A stretch of DNA of 64,000 bases from Aquabacterium soli (GTDB taxonomy: Bacteria > Pseudomonadota > Gammaproteobacteria > Burkholderiales > Burkholderiaceae_C). Positions 38,121 through 47,063 of the stretch are shown here, piece by piece (within the stretch, counting starts at the first letter, position 1; every line of letters begins with the position of its first letter). The notes under the pieces are model-generated. The model made no database searches. It saw only the letters and a list, made by a program, of their open reading frames with translations, and had not been told where the DNA came from. Both the position numbers and the translations under genes were made by a program. The stretch spans positions 310,001-374,000 of the forward strand of contig NZ_RSED01000001.1 in NCBI RefSeq assembly GCF_003933735.1, written 5' to 3'.

Positions 38121-38954
38121 ATGCTCACCGCCCAGGCCCTGCAATCACCCAGCGAGATGCCGCAAGACATCCGCTGGATGAACGCCGCCACCGCCGCACT
38201 GGCCGTGGTGGCGGTGCTGCTGGTGCTGGCGGCGGCCTTCAACGTGCTGATCCGCCAGCCCTACTTCGTGATCCACAAGCTCAGCATCGACGGCGAGATG
38301 CAGCGCAACAACCTGGCCACGGTGCGGGCCAACGTCGTGCCGCGCGTGGAGGGCAACTTCTTCCTGGTGGACCTGGCCCGTGCGCGCGCCGTGTTCGAGT
38401 CCGTGCCCTGGGTGCGCCAGGCGCTGGTGCGCCGCGTGTGGCCCAATGAGCTGCGCGTCACGCTCGAAGAGCACAAGCCCGCCGCCTACTGGCGCCACGA
38501 AGACCGCGACGACCAGCTCGTCAACCAGCAGGGCGAGGTCTTCGATGCCAACCTGGGCGATGTCGAAGACGATCCGCTGCCCACCTTGCAAGGCCCGGCC
38601 CATGCCACGGCAGACCAGGCCCGCCTGATGCTGACCATGCTGCGCAAGCTGCAGCCTGCCTTGGCGCCCCTGGAGTCAGAGATCGACACACTCAAGCTGA
38701 CCGATCGCGGTTCGTGGACGGTCAAGCTCGAGAACGATGCCCTGATCGAGCTGGGCCGGGGCGAGACCGATGAGCTCGTGGCGCGCGCCGAACGCTTCGT
38801 GCGCACGCTGCCGCAACTGCGCCAACAGTACGGCGAGCCACTCGCCTATGCCGACCTGCGCTACCCGCATGGCTATGCCGTGCGGCTCAAGGGCCTGAGC
38901 ACCGTTCAGAACATTCCAAAGGGGCGTGTGGCCAACGCTCCTCAAACGCCTTAA
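38121..38954 (+). CDS. ftsQ: Cell division protein FtsQ
   Basis: A 277-residue bitopic protein. A short cytosolic N-terminus precedes a membrane helix (TAALAVVAVLLVLAAAFNVLI) and the periplasmic POTRA domain begins at FVIHKLSIDGEM. The beta domain follows with VPWVRQALVRRVWPNELRVTLEEHKP, the family signature. It recruits FtsL/FtsB and downstream division proteins. Its gene lies between ddl and ftsA, the standard order. Confidence 0.93.
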   Translation: MLTAQALQSPSEMPQDIRWMNAATAALAVVAVLLVLAAAFNVLIRQPYFVIHKLSIDGEMQRNNLATVRANVVPRVEGNFFLVDLARARAVFESVPWVRQALVRRVWPNELRVTLEEHKPAAYWRHEDRDDQLVNQQGEVFDANLGDVEDDPLPTLQGPAHATADQARLMLTMLRKLQPALAPLESEIDTLKLTDRGSWTVKLENDALIELGRGETDELVARAERFVRTLPQLRQQYGEPLAYADLRYPHGYAVRLKGLSTVQNIPKGRVANAPQTP

Positions 38955-38975
38955 ACTCGTCAAAACCCGCACACC

Positions 38976-40205
38976 ATGCCCAAGGATTACAAGGACCTTG
39001 TCGTCGGACTGGACATCGGCACCGCCAAAGTGATGGCGGTCGTCGCGGAAGTCCTGCCGGGTGGCGATCTGCGTCTCGCCGGCCTGGGCGTCGCTCCCAG
39101 CCACGGCCTCAAGCGCGGTGTGGTCGTCAACATCGACGCCACCGTGCAATCCATCCAGCAGGCGCTCAAAGAGGCCGAGCTGATGGCCGACTGCAAGATC
39201 AGCCGCGTGTGGACCGGCATCACCGGCAGCCACATCCGCGGCCAGAACAGCACCGGCATGGTCATCGTGCGCGACAAGGAGGTCGCGCCCATCGACGTGC
39301 AGCGCGTGGTCGAGACCGCCAAGGCCATCAACATCCCGAACGACCAGCGCCTGCTGCTGGTCGAGCCGCAAGAGTTCATCATCGATGGACACGAGGTGAA
39401 GGAGCCCATCGGCATGAGCGGTGGCCGCCTCGAGGTGAAGGTGCACATCGTGACCGGCGCGCAGAGCGCGGCCGAGAACATCGTCAAGTGCGTGCGCCGC
39501 TGCGGCCTGGAGGCCGAGCAACTGGTGCTCAACCCCAGCGCATCCAGCGCCTCGGTGCTGACGGAAGACGAGAAGGACCTGGGCGTGGCCCTGGTCGACA
39601 TCGGTGCAGGCACGACGGATGTGGCCATCTTCGCCGACGGCGCCATCCGCCACACGGCCGTGATCCCCATCGCCGGTGACCTGATCACCAGCGACATCGC
39701 GATGGCCCTGCGCACGCCCACGAAAGACGCCGAGGACATCAAGGTGGACCACGGCGTGGCCAAGCAATTGCTGGCCGACCCGAACGAGCAGGTCGAGGTG
39801 CCCGGCCTGGGCGACCGCGCCCCGCGCATGCTCTCGCGCCAGGCCCTGGCCGGCGTGATCGAGCCGCGCGTCGAAGAGATCTTCTCGCTGGTCCACCAGG
39901 TGATCCGCGAGTCTGGTTACGAAGAATTGCTGTCCTCGGGCATCGTGCTCACCGGCGGCTCGGCGGTGATGCCGGGCATGGTCGAGCTGGCCGAGGACAT
40001 CTTCCTGAAACCGGTGCGCAAGGGCGTGCCGCTGTATTCAGGCGCTCTCCACGACATGGTGGCCAGCCCTCGGTCGGCCACCGTCATGGGCTTGCTCGAA
40101 GAAGCAAGGTTGTCCCGCACCCGCGGCATGAAGGCCGCTCAGAAGGCCGGGTCGGTTCAGACCCTGTTCGGACGGGTGAAGGACTGGTTCATCGGTAATT
40201 TCTAA
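38976..40205 (+). CDS. ftsA: Cell division protein FtsA
   Basis: A 409-residue actin-like ATPase that tethers FtsZ filaments to the membrane. The first phosphate motif is VVGLDIGTAKVMAVVAE, the second VDIGAGTTDVAIF and the adenosine motif VLTGGSAVMPGMVE. The C-terminus ends in VKDWFIGNF, an amphipathic membrane-targeting helix. It starts 21 bases after ftsQ. Confidence 0.96.
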   Translation: MPKDYKDLVVGLDIGTAKVMAVVAEVLPGGDLRLAGLGVAPSHGLKRGVVVNIDATVQSIQQALKEAELMADCKISRVWTGITGSHIRGQNSTGMVIVRDKEVAPIDVQRVVETAKAINIPNDQRLLLVEPQEFIIDGHEVKEPIGMSGGRLEVKVHIVTGAQSAAENIVKCVRRCGLEAEQLVLNPSASSASVLTEDEKDLGVALVDIGAGTTDVAIFADGAIRHTAVIPIAGDLITSDIAMALRTPTKDAEDIKVDHGVAKQLLADPNEQVEVPGLGDRAPRMLSRQALAGVIEPRVEEIFSLVHQVIRESGYEELLSSGIVLTGGSAVMPGMVELAEDIFLKPVRKGVPLYSGALHDMVASPRSATVMGLLEEARLSRTRGMKAAQKAGSVQTLFGRVKDWFIGNF

Positions 40206-40261
40206 AACGTTTCTTCCCAATTCACTGGCAACTGCTGATTGAGACTACTAGGAGGTATGAC

Positions 40262-41488
40262 ATGCCTATCGAGATGATTGAAAACTTCGACCTGGGTACG
40301 CAAATCAAGGTGATCGGCGTGGGCGGCGGTGGCGGCAACGCTGTCGACCACATGATCGCCCAGGGTGTGCAAGGCGTGCAGTTCATCAACGCCAACACCG
40401 ACGCCCAGGCCCTGAGCCGTTCGACGGCCGAGCAGAATCTGCAACTGGGCACCAGCGGCCTGGGCGCCGGTTCCAAACCCGAGGCCGGCCGCGTGTCGGC
40501 CGAAGAGGCCACGGAGCAGATCCGCACGGCCCTGGATGGCGCGCACATGGTGTTCATCACTGCCGGCATGGGCGGTGGCACCGGCACGGGCGCCGCGCCC
40601 GTGATCGCCCGCGTGGCCAAGGAGATGGGCATCCTGACCGTCGGCGTGGTCACCAAGCCCTTCGAGTTCGAAGGCAACCGCCGCCTCAAGCAGGCCGAGG
40701 CCGGCCTGGCCGAGCTCGAAGCCAACGTCGATTCGCTGATCGTGGTGCTCAACGAAAAGCTGCTGGAAGTGCTGGGCGATGACATCACCCAGGAAGAAGC
40801 CTTCAAGCAGGCCAACGATGTGCTGAAGAACGCCGTCGGCGGCATCAGCGACATCATCCACATCCCGGGCCTGGTGAACGTCGACTTCGAAGACGTCAAG
40901 ACCGTGATGAGCGAGCCCGGCAAGGCCATGATGGGCACGGCCACGGCCTCGGGCCCTGACCGCGCCACCAAGGCCGCCGAAGCCGCCGTGGCCTGCCCGC
41001 TGCTCGAAGGCATCGACCTGTCGGGTGCACGTGGCGTGCTGGTGCTGATCGCGGCAAGCAAGGCAACGTTCAAGCTGAGCGAGTCGCGCAACGCGATGAA
41101 CACCATCCGCCGCTACGCTGCCGAAGACGCGCACGTGATCTACGGCACGGCCTACGACGAAAGCCTGGGTGACCAGCTTCGCGTGACCGTGATCGCCACC
41201 GGCCTGAGCGCTGCCAAGCGCATGACCGTGGTGCACAGCGCTCCGCAAAGCCATTCGCAGATCTTCGCCCGCACCGGCACCGACAACCTGCCCATCCTGA
41301 ACAACCCGGTGCACCCGGGTGGTCACCAGATGGGCCACGCCGGCCATGGCAATGACTTCAGCGGCCTGAACACCCCCAGCGTGTGGCGCAGCGGCCGCAC
41401 GCAGGCGGCCCAGAAGGTGGACGCCCTGGCCAGCAACGGCATGGACGAGCTGGAGATCCCGGCCTTCCTGCGCAAGCAAGCCGACTGA
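40262..41488 (+). CDS. ftsZ: Cell division GTPase FtsZ
   Basis: A 408-residue tubulin-like GTPase forming the Z ring. The G-loop region includes VGGGGGNAVDHM and the tubulin signature is GMGGGTGTGAAPV. The C-terminal linker is Gly/His/Gln-rich and ends with the conserved peptide LEIPAFLRKQAD that binds FtsA and other partners. An unusually strong ribosome site AGGAGGT lies 5 bases before the ATG, consistent with high FtsZ expression. It closes the dcw cluster. Confidence 0.97.
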   Translation: MPIEMIENFDLGTQIKVIGVGGGGGNAVDHMIAQGVQGVQFINANTDAQALSRSTAEQNLQLGTSGLGAGSKPEAGRVSAEEATEQIRTALDGAHMVFITAGMGGGTGTGAAPVIARVAKEMGILTVGVVTKPFEFEGNRRLKQAEAGLAELEANVDSLIVVLNEKLLEVLGDDITQEEAFKQANDVLKNAVGGISDIIHIPGLVNVDFEDVKTVMSEPGKAMMGTATASGPDRATKAAEAAVACPLLEGIDLSGARGVLVLIAASKATFKLSESRNAMNTIRRYAAEDAHVIYGTAYDESLGDQLRVTVIATGLSAAKRMTVVHSAPQSHSQIFARTGTDNLPILNNPVHPGGHQMGHAGHGNDFSGLNTPSVWRSGRTQAAQKVDALASNGMDELEIPAFLRKQAD

Positions 41489-41556
41489 GGCTGTGCTCGC
41501 GCTCCGGGGCAGGCGTGCTGCCCCGGCATGTCATGACCGTTGACCAGTGAATCGAA

Positions 41557-41580
41557 GGCCCCGGCTTGCCGGCCGGGGCC
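41557..41580. repeat. Strong hairpin after ftsZ
   Basis: GGCCCCGGC pairs exactly with GCCGGGGCC around a six-base loop. It has no T-run and might stabilise or block the end of the dcw transcript. Confidence 0.5.
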
Positions 41581-41587
41581 GGGCTTC

Positions 41588-41638
41588 GCGCCCTCCGCAT
41601 GTTTTCGTGCTCACGCACGGCATCCGGGGGCGCTTTTT
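41588..41638 (+). terminator. Possible intrinsic terminator of the dcw cluster
   Basis: GCGCCC at 41588-41593 can pair with GGGCGC at 41628-41633, which is followed by five T residues. A nested CGTGC/GCACG hairpin lies between. The long loop makes this weaker than a classic terminator. Confidence 0.4.
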
Positions 41639-41695
41639 CATGCCTGCGCGTGAGCGGCAGCCATGAAAAAGCGGATCAATGAGGTGTCCGGATGT

Positions 41696-41926
41696 TCAGG
41701 GGCGCCAGACCCGCTCCAGGCGGATCAGGCAGGCCAGCCCCACCACGATGAGCAGGGGCGTCAAGGCGGCGTCCAGCAAGGCCGCAGCGCTGGCCGACCC
41801 CGCCGCAGTCATCAGCACCAGCACATCCCAACCCAGCGGGATGCGGGCGTCCTGGTCGGTGGCGGGCAAGGTGGTGTCGGGTGTGTCGGGCATGTGGGTA
41901 CTGCGCTGAGGGTCGGAGACAGCCAT
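41696..41926 (-). CDS. Small membrane protein of unknown function
   Basis: A 76-residue protein with a polar N-terminus and two hydrophobic stretches, WDVLVLMTAAGSASAAAL and ALTPLLIVVGLACLI, ending RLERVWRP. A helical hairpin in the inner membrane is plausible. No family is recognised and neither possible ATG (41926 or 41893) has a good ribosome site. It lies alone between the convergent end of the dcw cluster and the kinase gene. Confidence 0.45.
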   Translation of the reverse strand: MAVSDPQRSTHMPDTPDTTLPATDQDARIPLGWDVLVLMTAAGSASAAALLDAALTPLLIVVGLACLIRLERVWRP

Positions 41927-41979
41927 TCCATGCGAAAGGGCTAATCCGAGTCCATAACCCTCAGGGGGTAGTTGCGGCT

Positions 41980-43803
41980 TCAGCGCGACGCGAGGGTTTC
42001 CAGGGCCTGCAGCAGTTCCGCGGGCGACAAGGGCTTGCGTCGCAAGGCCACACCGGCCTCTTGAGCCCGACCGTCCAGGGACGGATCCAGGTCACCGGTG
42101 AGCAGCAGCACGGGCAGCTCGGCCCCGAACTCGTGCCGGGCTGCACGCGCCACATCCAGGCCGTCATCAGGGGTGCCCAGCCGCAGATCGGTCAGCAGGG
42201 CGCTGGGCCAGGTCTCGGCGCGGGCCAGCGCGTCGATGGCCTGAGCAAGGGTGGGGCCCGCGAAGCAGGTCCAGCCGTGGGCCTGCAGCACGGTGGCGGT
42301 GGTGCCTCGCACCTCGTCATCGTCCTCCACCAGCAGCACAGCGCGGGCCCGATGGACTTCATCGGATGTTGTGGCCGAGGATGACGCCGATGGCTCGGTC
42401 CGTTCGAGCCCGTGGAGCATCGTGGCTTGCGCCGTCGGCACCCGTAGCGAGAACACCGATCCACGGCCCATCCTCGAGCGCACCGTCAGCCGGTAGCCGC
42501 CGGCGTGTATCAGGCGCCGCACCAGGCCCAGCCCCAGCCCCAGGCCTTCGCGCAAATGGCGGGCCGGGTTGTGCAGCTGCACGTAGTCCTCGAAGATGCG
42601 GGCCCGGTCCTCGCGGGCGATGCCGGGGCCCTCGTCCCACACCTGCACCACCACCCCGCCGGCGCGTGCAAACGCGCGCAGCCGCACAGTGCCGCCGGGC
42701 GCGGTGTAGCGCAGGGCGTTTTCCAGCAGGTTGCGCAGGATGCGCTGCATGAACAGCGGGTCTGCCATCACGGCCAAGTCGGCGCCCGGGCAGGGGGGAT
42801 CACAGGCCTGCCAGTGCAGTCCCTTGTCCTGGCACAGCAACTCGAACTCGTCGTTCATCTGGCCCAGCAAGGGCGCCAGCATGAACGGTTGGGGCTGGTG
42901 CACCAGCTTGTGGGAGTCCACTCGGGCGATGTCGAAGAGCTGCTCGAAGATGCCGCGCAGGCCGTCCACCGCGGCGCTGATCTTGCCCGCCAGGCCTCGG
43001 GATTCGGGCTCCTGCAGGCGCGTGAGCAGCAGGCCCGACAGCAGGGTCAGGCTGTGCAGGGGCTGGCGCACGTCGTGGCTGGCGGTGGCGATGAACTCGC
43101 TCTTGTGGCGGTTGGCCTGCTCGGCGGCCTCCTTGGCCTGGCGCACCTTGTCGACCTCGTCGGCCAGTTCGGCCACCAGCTGTTCGTTGCGGATGCGCAG
43201 GCGCTCGGCATCGAGCAGACGCACTTCGATCAGGCGGCCCACGCCCAGGCAGGTCACCATGGACAAGGTCAGGATCAGCGCAATGGTGGCGGTGCCTTCG
43301 GCCGGGTCGAGCAGCAGGCGCGTCAGCACGATCAGCAGGATGGGCAGGTTGGCCGCGGTGGCCACGCCTGAATCGTGGGTGCTGAAGAACATGGCCGTGT
43401 AGCCGAAGATGATCAGCGCCGTGAGGATCAGCAGATGCCATTGCGTCGGCAGGGCGCCCCACAGCATGGCGGCCAGCAGCGCCCAGCCGGTGGCTTGCGT
43501 CACTTCGCGCATCAGCGTGATCGCGCGCCAGCGCGGGTAGTTGCCTGCGTCGAGCACCACGCGGCGCAGGCGCCAGATGGAGAGGCTGCCCCATGCCCAG
43601 GTGGCCAGCAGCAAGGCGATGGGCGGGCCCCATTCCCACGGAGACAAGCCGCTGCGTCGCACCACGGGGATGAGGGCCAGCAGCGCGATGAACTGCCCTG
43701 GGATGGCCCAGACATCCAGCCGCCAGTGGTCTCGCAGCTGTTCCAGGTAGATGGCGCGGTCGGTGGATGACAGGCCTTGCAGGTTCAGTCGCAGGAACTT
43801 CAT
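41980..43803 (-). CDS. Hybrid sensor histidine kinase / response regulator
   Basis: A 607-residue membrane kinase. The N-terminal 200 residues hold about six membrane helices without a periplasmic domain, so it probably senses something in or at the membrane. A coiled coil leads to SHDVRQPLHSL with phosphoacceptor His243. The ATPase domain has NLLENALRYT, DEGPGI and GLGLGLGLV. The C-terminal receiver (about 485-605) carries VLLVEDDDEV and acceptor Asp539 in LLTDLRL. The ATG follows AGGTGA by 5 bases and the preceding regulator gene by 5 bases; a GTG nine bases earlier is possible. The HDVRQP variant of the H box is typical of hybrid kinases paired with NarL-type regulators. Confidence 0.87.
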   Translation of the reverse strand: MKFLRLNLQGLSSTDRAIYLEQLRDHWRLDVWAIPGQFIALLALIPVVRRSGLSPWEWGPPIALLLATWAWGSLSIWRLRRVVLDAGNYPRWRAITLMREVTQATGWALLAAMLWGALPTQWHLLILTALIIFGYTAMFFSTHDSGVATAANLPILLIVLTRLLLDPAEGTATIALILTLSMVTCLGVGRLIEVRLLDAERLRIRNEQLVAELADEVDKVRQAKEAAEQANRHKSEFIATASHDVRQPLHSLTLLSGLLLTRLQEPESRGLAGKISAAVDGLRGIFEQLFDIARVDSHKLVHQPQPFMLAPLLGQMNDEFELLCQDKGLHWQACDPPCPGADLAVMADPLFMQRILRNLLENALRYTAPGGTVRLRAFARAGGVVVQVWDEGPGIAREDRARIFEDYVQLHNPARHLREGLGLGLGLVRRLIHAGGYRLTVRSRMGRGSVFSLRVPTAQATMLHGLERTEPSASSSATTSDEVHRARAVLLVEDDDEVRGTTATVLQAHGWTCFAGPTLAQAIDALARAETWPSALLTDLRLGTPDDGLDVARAARHEFGAELPVLLLTGDLDPSLDGRAQEAGVALRRKPLSPAELLQALETLASR

Positions 43804-43808
43804 GCCGG

Positions 43809-44519
43809 TCACCTGCCCGAGGCGGGGGACTCGGGCAGGCCGTCTCGCGCGCAGTTGAGCAGCAGATGCACCCGGTTGTGTGCGCCGTGCGCCCGCAGGA
43901 TGGCGCGCACGTGCAGCTTGACGGTTTCCTCGCTGATGCCCAGCTGGTCGGCGATCAGGGCGTTGGCCAGGCCGTGCAACAGCAGTGCGCGCACCTCGAT
44001 CTGTCGAGGGGTCAGGCGTGCCGGGCTGCCGGGGCGCCCAGAGGGTGCTGCCGAAACGCTGGCGCCTGTGTTGGTGGCCAAGGCTTCGTCATCCGGGCCT
44101 GTGATGGCGGCCGCATGGGCTTGCGCCAGAAGCTCCCGCGGGAAGTACACGCCGCCATGGGCCAGCGTGCGCAGCCCCTCGGTGAAGTGGGCCAGGCTGC
44201 CGGCCTTGGGCACGAAGGCGCAGGCCCCTTCGCGCAGGCAGGCCAGGGCCAGGCTCAGCTCGTTGCTGCCTGACACCACGCCGATGCGCGAGCGCGGTGC
44301 ATGCGCGCGCAGGCGCACCAGGGTGTCCAGTCCTTGCGCATCGGGCAGGTTGAGGTCGGTGATGATCACGTCGATGCCGGCATTGTCCAGGCAGCGCAAG
44401 GCGCTGGCGAGGTCGCAGGCCTGGTGCGCGACCAGATCGGGCCACTGCGTGGTGACCACCTTGAGGATGCCTTCGCTGACCAGGGCGTGGTCTTCCACCA
44501 CCAACAGCGTCCGGGTCAC
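43809..44519 (-). CDS. NarL/LuxR-type response regulator
   Basis: A 236-residue regulator with an N-terminal receiver (1-125, LLVVEDHALVSEG; acceptor Asp55 in VIITDLNLPD) and a C-terminal LuxR-type helix-turn-helix (about 165-225, LTPRQIEVRALLLHGLANALIA and SEETVKLHVRAIL). It is directly upstream of the hybrid kinase with its stop 5 bases from that start, so the two form one two-component system. Its target genes are unknown. A linker of about 40 residues between the domains is rich in Ala, Ser and Gly. Confidence 0.9.
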   Translation of the reverse strand: MTRTLLVVEDHALVSEGILKVVTTQWPDLVAHQACDLASALRCLDNAGIDVIITDLNLPDAQGLDTLVRLRAHAPRSRIGVVSGSNELSLALACLREGACAFVPKAGSLAHFTEGLRTLAHGGVYFPRELLAQAHAAAITGPDDEALATNTGASVSAAPSGRPGSPARLTPRQIEVRALLLHGLANALIADQLGISEETVKLHVRAILRAHGAHNRVHLLLNCARDGLPESPASGR

Positions 44520-44535
44520 GGCAGCCGGGCCCTGT

Positions 44536-45789
44536 TCATGGTGTCGACGGGTCCTGGGTTGCCACCGGCGGGCGCAAGGGCTCGACGGCCGCGATGCGGG
44601 CCTGCTGGATGACCTGGGCGATGGCCGGCCCCTTCAGGCCCTTCTCCAGCGCCTCGGCGGCCAGTTGGGCCGTGTCCACCGCGTGGGCGGTCTGCAGCGC
44701 CTGGCGCAGTTGTTCGCTTGGCAGGTAGGCGCGTTCCTCGAAACCCAGTCGGCCGCGTGCGTCGCATTCGCAGGCCAGCAGGATGTCAGGCAGGCGCTGC
44801 GGCTTGCGGAAAGCATCCAGCCGTTCTAGCAGGCGCACCGTGGCAGCGGCAGACAGATCCTCGCTGCGGTGGATGTTGCCGTGCTCGCGGGCGACCACAT
44901 CGGCCAGTTCCCGGCATTCATTGGGCACGCGCAGGCGCTCGCACACCTGCTTGAGCAAGTGGGCGCTGCGCTGTTCATGGCCGATGTGGCGGGGCAGCAC
45001 GTCCGCAGGGGTGGTGCCTTTGCCCAGGTCGTGGCACAGGCAGGCGAAGCGCACGGGCAGCGAAGCCCCCAGCCGCGCGCTCATGTCCAGCACCATCATC
45101 AGGTGCACGCCGGTGTCCACCTCGGGGTGGTAATCGGCGCGCTGGGGTACGCCCCACAGGCGCTCGACCTCGGGCAGCAGGCGCGCCAGGGCGCCACAGT
45201 CGCGCAGCACCTCGAACATGCGCGAAGGGCGTTCTTCCATCAGGCCACGGGCCAGCTCCTGCCACACGCGCTCGGCCACCAGGTGGTCGGCCTCTCCCTC
45301 GTCGACCATGCGGCGCATCAGCTCGGCGGTTTCCGCGGCCACGGTGAAGTCGGGCAGGCGGGCAGCGAAGCGCGCCAGGCGCAGGATGCGCACAGGGTCT
45401 TCGCCGAACGCGGGAGACACGTGGCGCAGCACGCGGGTGCGGATGTCGTCCTGCCCTTTGTAGGGATCGACCAGCGTGCCGTCGGCCGCCTGTGCCATGG
45501 CATTGATGGTCAGGTCGCGGCGGGCCAGGTCTTCTTCCAGTGTGACGTCGGGCGTGGTCTGGAAGACGAAGCCATGGTAGCCCCGGCCGGACTTGCGCTC
45601 GGTGCGGGCCAGGGCGTATTCCTCCTTCGTCTGCGGGTGCAGGAAGACCGGAAAATCGCGGCCCACGGGCAGGAAGCCCTTGGCCACCATGCCTTCAGGC
45701 GACGCGCCAACCACCACCCAGTCGTTGTCTTGGGTGGTGCGTCCCAGCAGTCGATCGCGGACGGCGCCGCCGACGAGGTAGGTTTTCAT
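44536..45789 (-). CDS. cca: CCA-adding tRNA nucleotidyltransferase (multifunctional)
   Basis: A 417-residue class II enzyme that builds or repairs the 3' CCA of tRNAs. The nucleotidyltransferase motif is YLVGGAVRD with metal ligands Asp21 and Asp23 in TQDNDW. Then come RRDLTINAMA and the amino-acid-like template region EDPVRILRLARFAARL. A C-terminal HD domain (HLMMVLD, CLCHDLGKG) indicates the multifunctional phosphatase/phosphodiesterase form seen in gamma- and betaproteobacteria. The ATG at 45789 places the first strand at residue 3; an upstream ATG adds 35 non-conserved residues. It lies 16 bases upstream of the response regulator. Confidence 0.94.
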   Translation of the reverse strand: MKTYLVGGAVRDRLLGRTTQDNDWVVVGASPEGMVAKGFLPVGRDFPVFLHPQTKEEYALARTERKSGRGYHGFVFQTTPDVTLEEDLARRDLTINAMAQAADGTLVDPYKGQDDIRTRVLRHVSPAFGEDPVRILRLARFAARLPDFTVAAETAELMRRMVDEGEADHLVAERVWQELARGLMEERPSRMFEVLRDCGALARLLPEVERLWGVPQRADYHPEVDTGVHLMMVLDMSARLGASLPVRFACLCHDLGKGTTPADVLPRHIGHEQRSAHLLKQVCERLRVPNECRELADVVAREHGNIHRSEDLSAAATVRLLERLDAFRKPQRLPDILLACECDARGRLGFEERAYLPSEQLRQALQTAHAVDTAQLAAEALEKGLKGPAIAQVIQQARIAAVEPLRPPVATQDPSTP

Positions 45790-45997
45790 GAAGCGGAAGG
45801 ATGGGCCATGCGCCACAAAGGGTGCGCATTTATTGTGCATTGCACCATGCTGACAGCCCCTTTGCTGCCCATTGTCGGCAAAAACGCACCGCAAGCAGGC
45901 TGATCAGCCCCCTGAACGGGGTGTGATTTCTGGCACGGACCATGCGTGAGCTCTCTCACATTTTTGTATCTTTGATCGCAGACGCGGTGGAGGTTCT

Positions 45998-46474
45998 ATG
46001 AGCTCGCAAATGAAATGCTTGATGTCGGCTGTGGCCGGTGCGGTGATGGCGCTGTCGGCCGGTGCGGCCAATGCGTTGACGGTGTCGGGCACCTTCGACA
46101 GCATCTACCCCTACACGGGCGGTGCCTCGGTGACCTTCGAGTTGCTCTCCAGCGGGGGCATCACCACCGTGATCTCCGGCACGGGCCCGACGTTTGGCGG
46201 CCTGTACAGCCCGGCACCGGTGGCGCCTTCGGCCGTGCTCTCGCTGCCGTCCTTCCAGTCGATCTACAGCTTCACCAGCCTGGCCGCCGGCATCTACACC
46301 TTCGAGCTGTTTGGCCCAGCCGGTACGGGTTTCACCTTCGACATCATCCCGAGCTATGGGACGTCGGTGGCCTTGGTGCCGGAGCCCGAATCCCTGGCCC
46401 TGGCCATCGCCGGTTTGGGCGTGCTCGGCATGCTGGGCCGTCGTCGCCTGTCAGGCGCGTCATCACAAGCCTGA
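45998..46474 (+). CDS. PEP-CTERM sorting-domain protein
   Basis: A 158-residue exported protein. The signal peptide spans about 1-26 (SAVAGAVMALSAGAANA). The mature part is rich in Gly, Ser, Thr and aromatic residues. The C-terminal sorting signal starts VPEPESLAL (127-135), continues with a hydrophobic helix and ends GRRRL, the substrate signature for exosortase/EpsH processing. Such proteins are usually surface or exopolysaccharide-associated. GGAGG lies 5 bases before the ATG. No exosortase is in the window. The gene is monocistronic. Confidence 0.88.
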   Translation: MSSQMKCLMSAVAGAVMALSAGAANALTVSGTFDSIYPYTGGASVTFELLSSGGITTVISGTGPTFGGLYSPAPVAPSAVLSLPSFQSIYSFTSLAAGIYTFELFGPAGTGFTFDIIPSYGTSVALVPEPESLALAIAGLGVLGMLGRRRLSGASSQA

Positions 46475-46490
46475 TGAGGCAGGCGCGGCC

Positions 46491-47063
46491 TCAGGGTCTC
46501 GGCAGGCCGCGCCACCAGTTCTGAAAGCGGTCCCACCAGGCCGGCATGCGCAAGGCGTGTCCATCCTGGCCGACCCATGGTTGGGCGGTGCATCGACCGC
46601 TTTCGCTGTCCACGGCCACCAGATGGGCTGGCTTGCCCTGGGGCATGGGTTGCCAGCAGAACCTGCTGCGGTAGAGCCGGATGCTGCTGATCTCCAGCAG
46701 ATAGGGGCGGCTGGGCATCAGTGCCGCCGAGGGCAGCGCGATGCATTTGCTGGCCTCATTGGGCCAGGTGGCGTGGGCAGGGCTTCCCGGATCGGCATCG
46801 ATCTGCCAGGCAGGCGTGCCGCCCTGCTCAGCTTCGTGTGGACCGCCTTGCCACAATTGAATGGACCAGCCCTGCTTGGCTTCGTTGGGTGAGCCGGCGC
46901 GCACATACGCGCAGGGGCGGCCCTGCGCATTGATCTGCAACTCAACCGGGCCATGCACTTCGGATGACGTGGCCCAGGCGGGCGCCACGCAGGCGCCCAG
47001 CACCCAGGCCATGGCGCGACGCCTAGCGGCCGACGCGGGCGTGTTTGGGCAGAAGCTTGGCAT
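46491..47063 (-). CDS. Exported protein of unknown function
   Basis: A 190-residue protein with a signal-like N-terminus ([19 protein letters not shown]) and a mature part with several Cys residues and repeated Trp-rich segments (WSIQLWQGG, AWWDRFQNWWRGLPRP). I recognise no family. Its 5' end overlaps the preceding HExxH gene by 41 bases; a later ATG at 47012 avoids the overlap but drops the basic n-region. The tight coupling suggests functional linkage with that protein. Confidence 0.5.
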   Translation of the reverse strand: MPSFCPNTPASAARRRAMAWVLGACVAPAWATSSEVHGPVELQINAQGRPCAYVRAGSPNEAKQGWSIQLWQGGPHEAEQGGTPAWQIDADPGSPAHATWPNEASKCIALPSAALMPSRPYLLEISSIRLYRSRFCWQPMPQGKPAHLVAVDSESGRCTAQPWVGQDGHALRMPAWWDRFQNWWRGLPRP

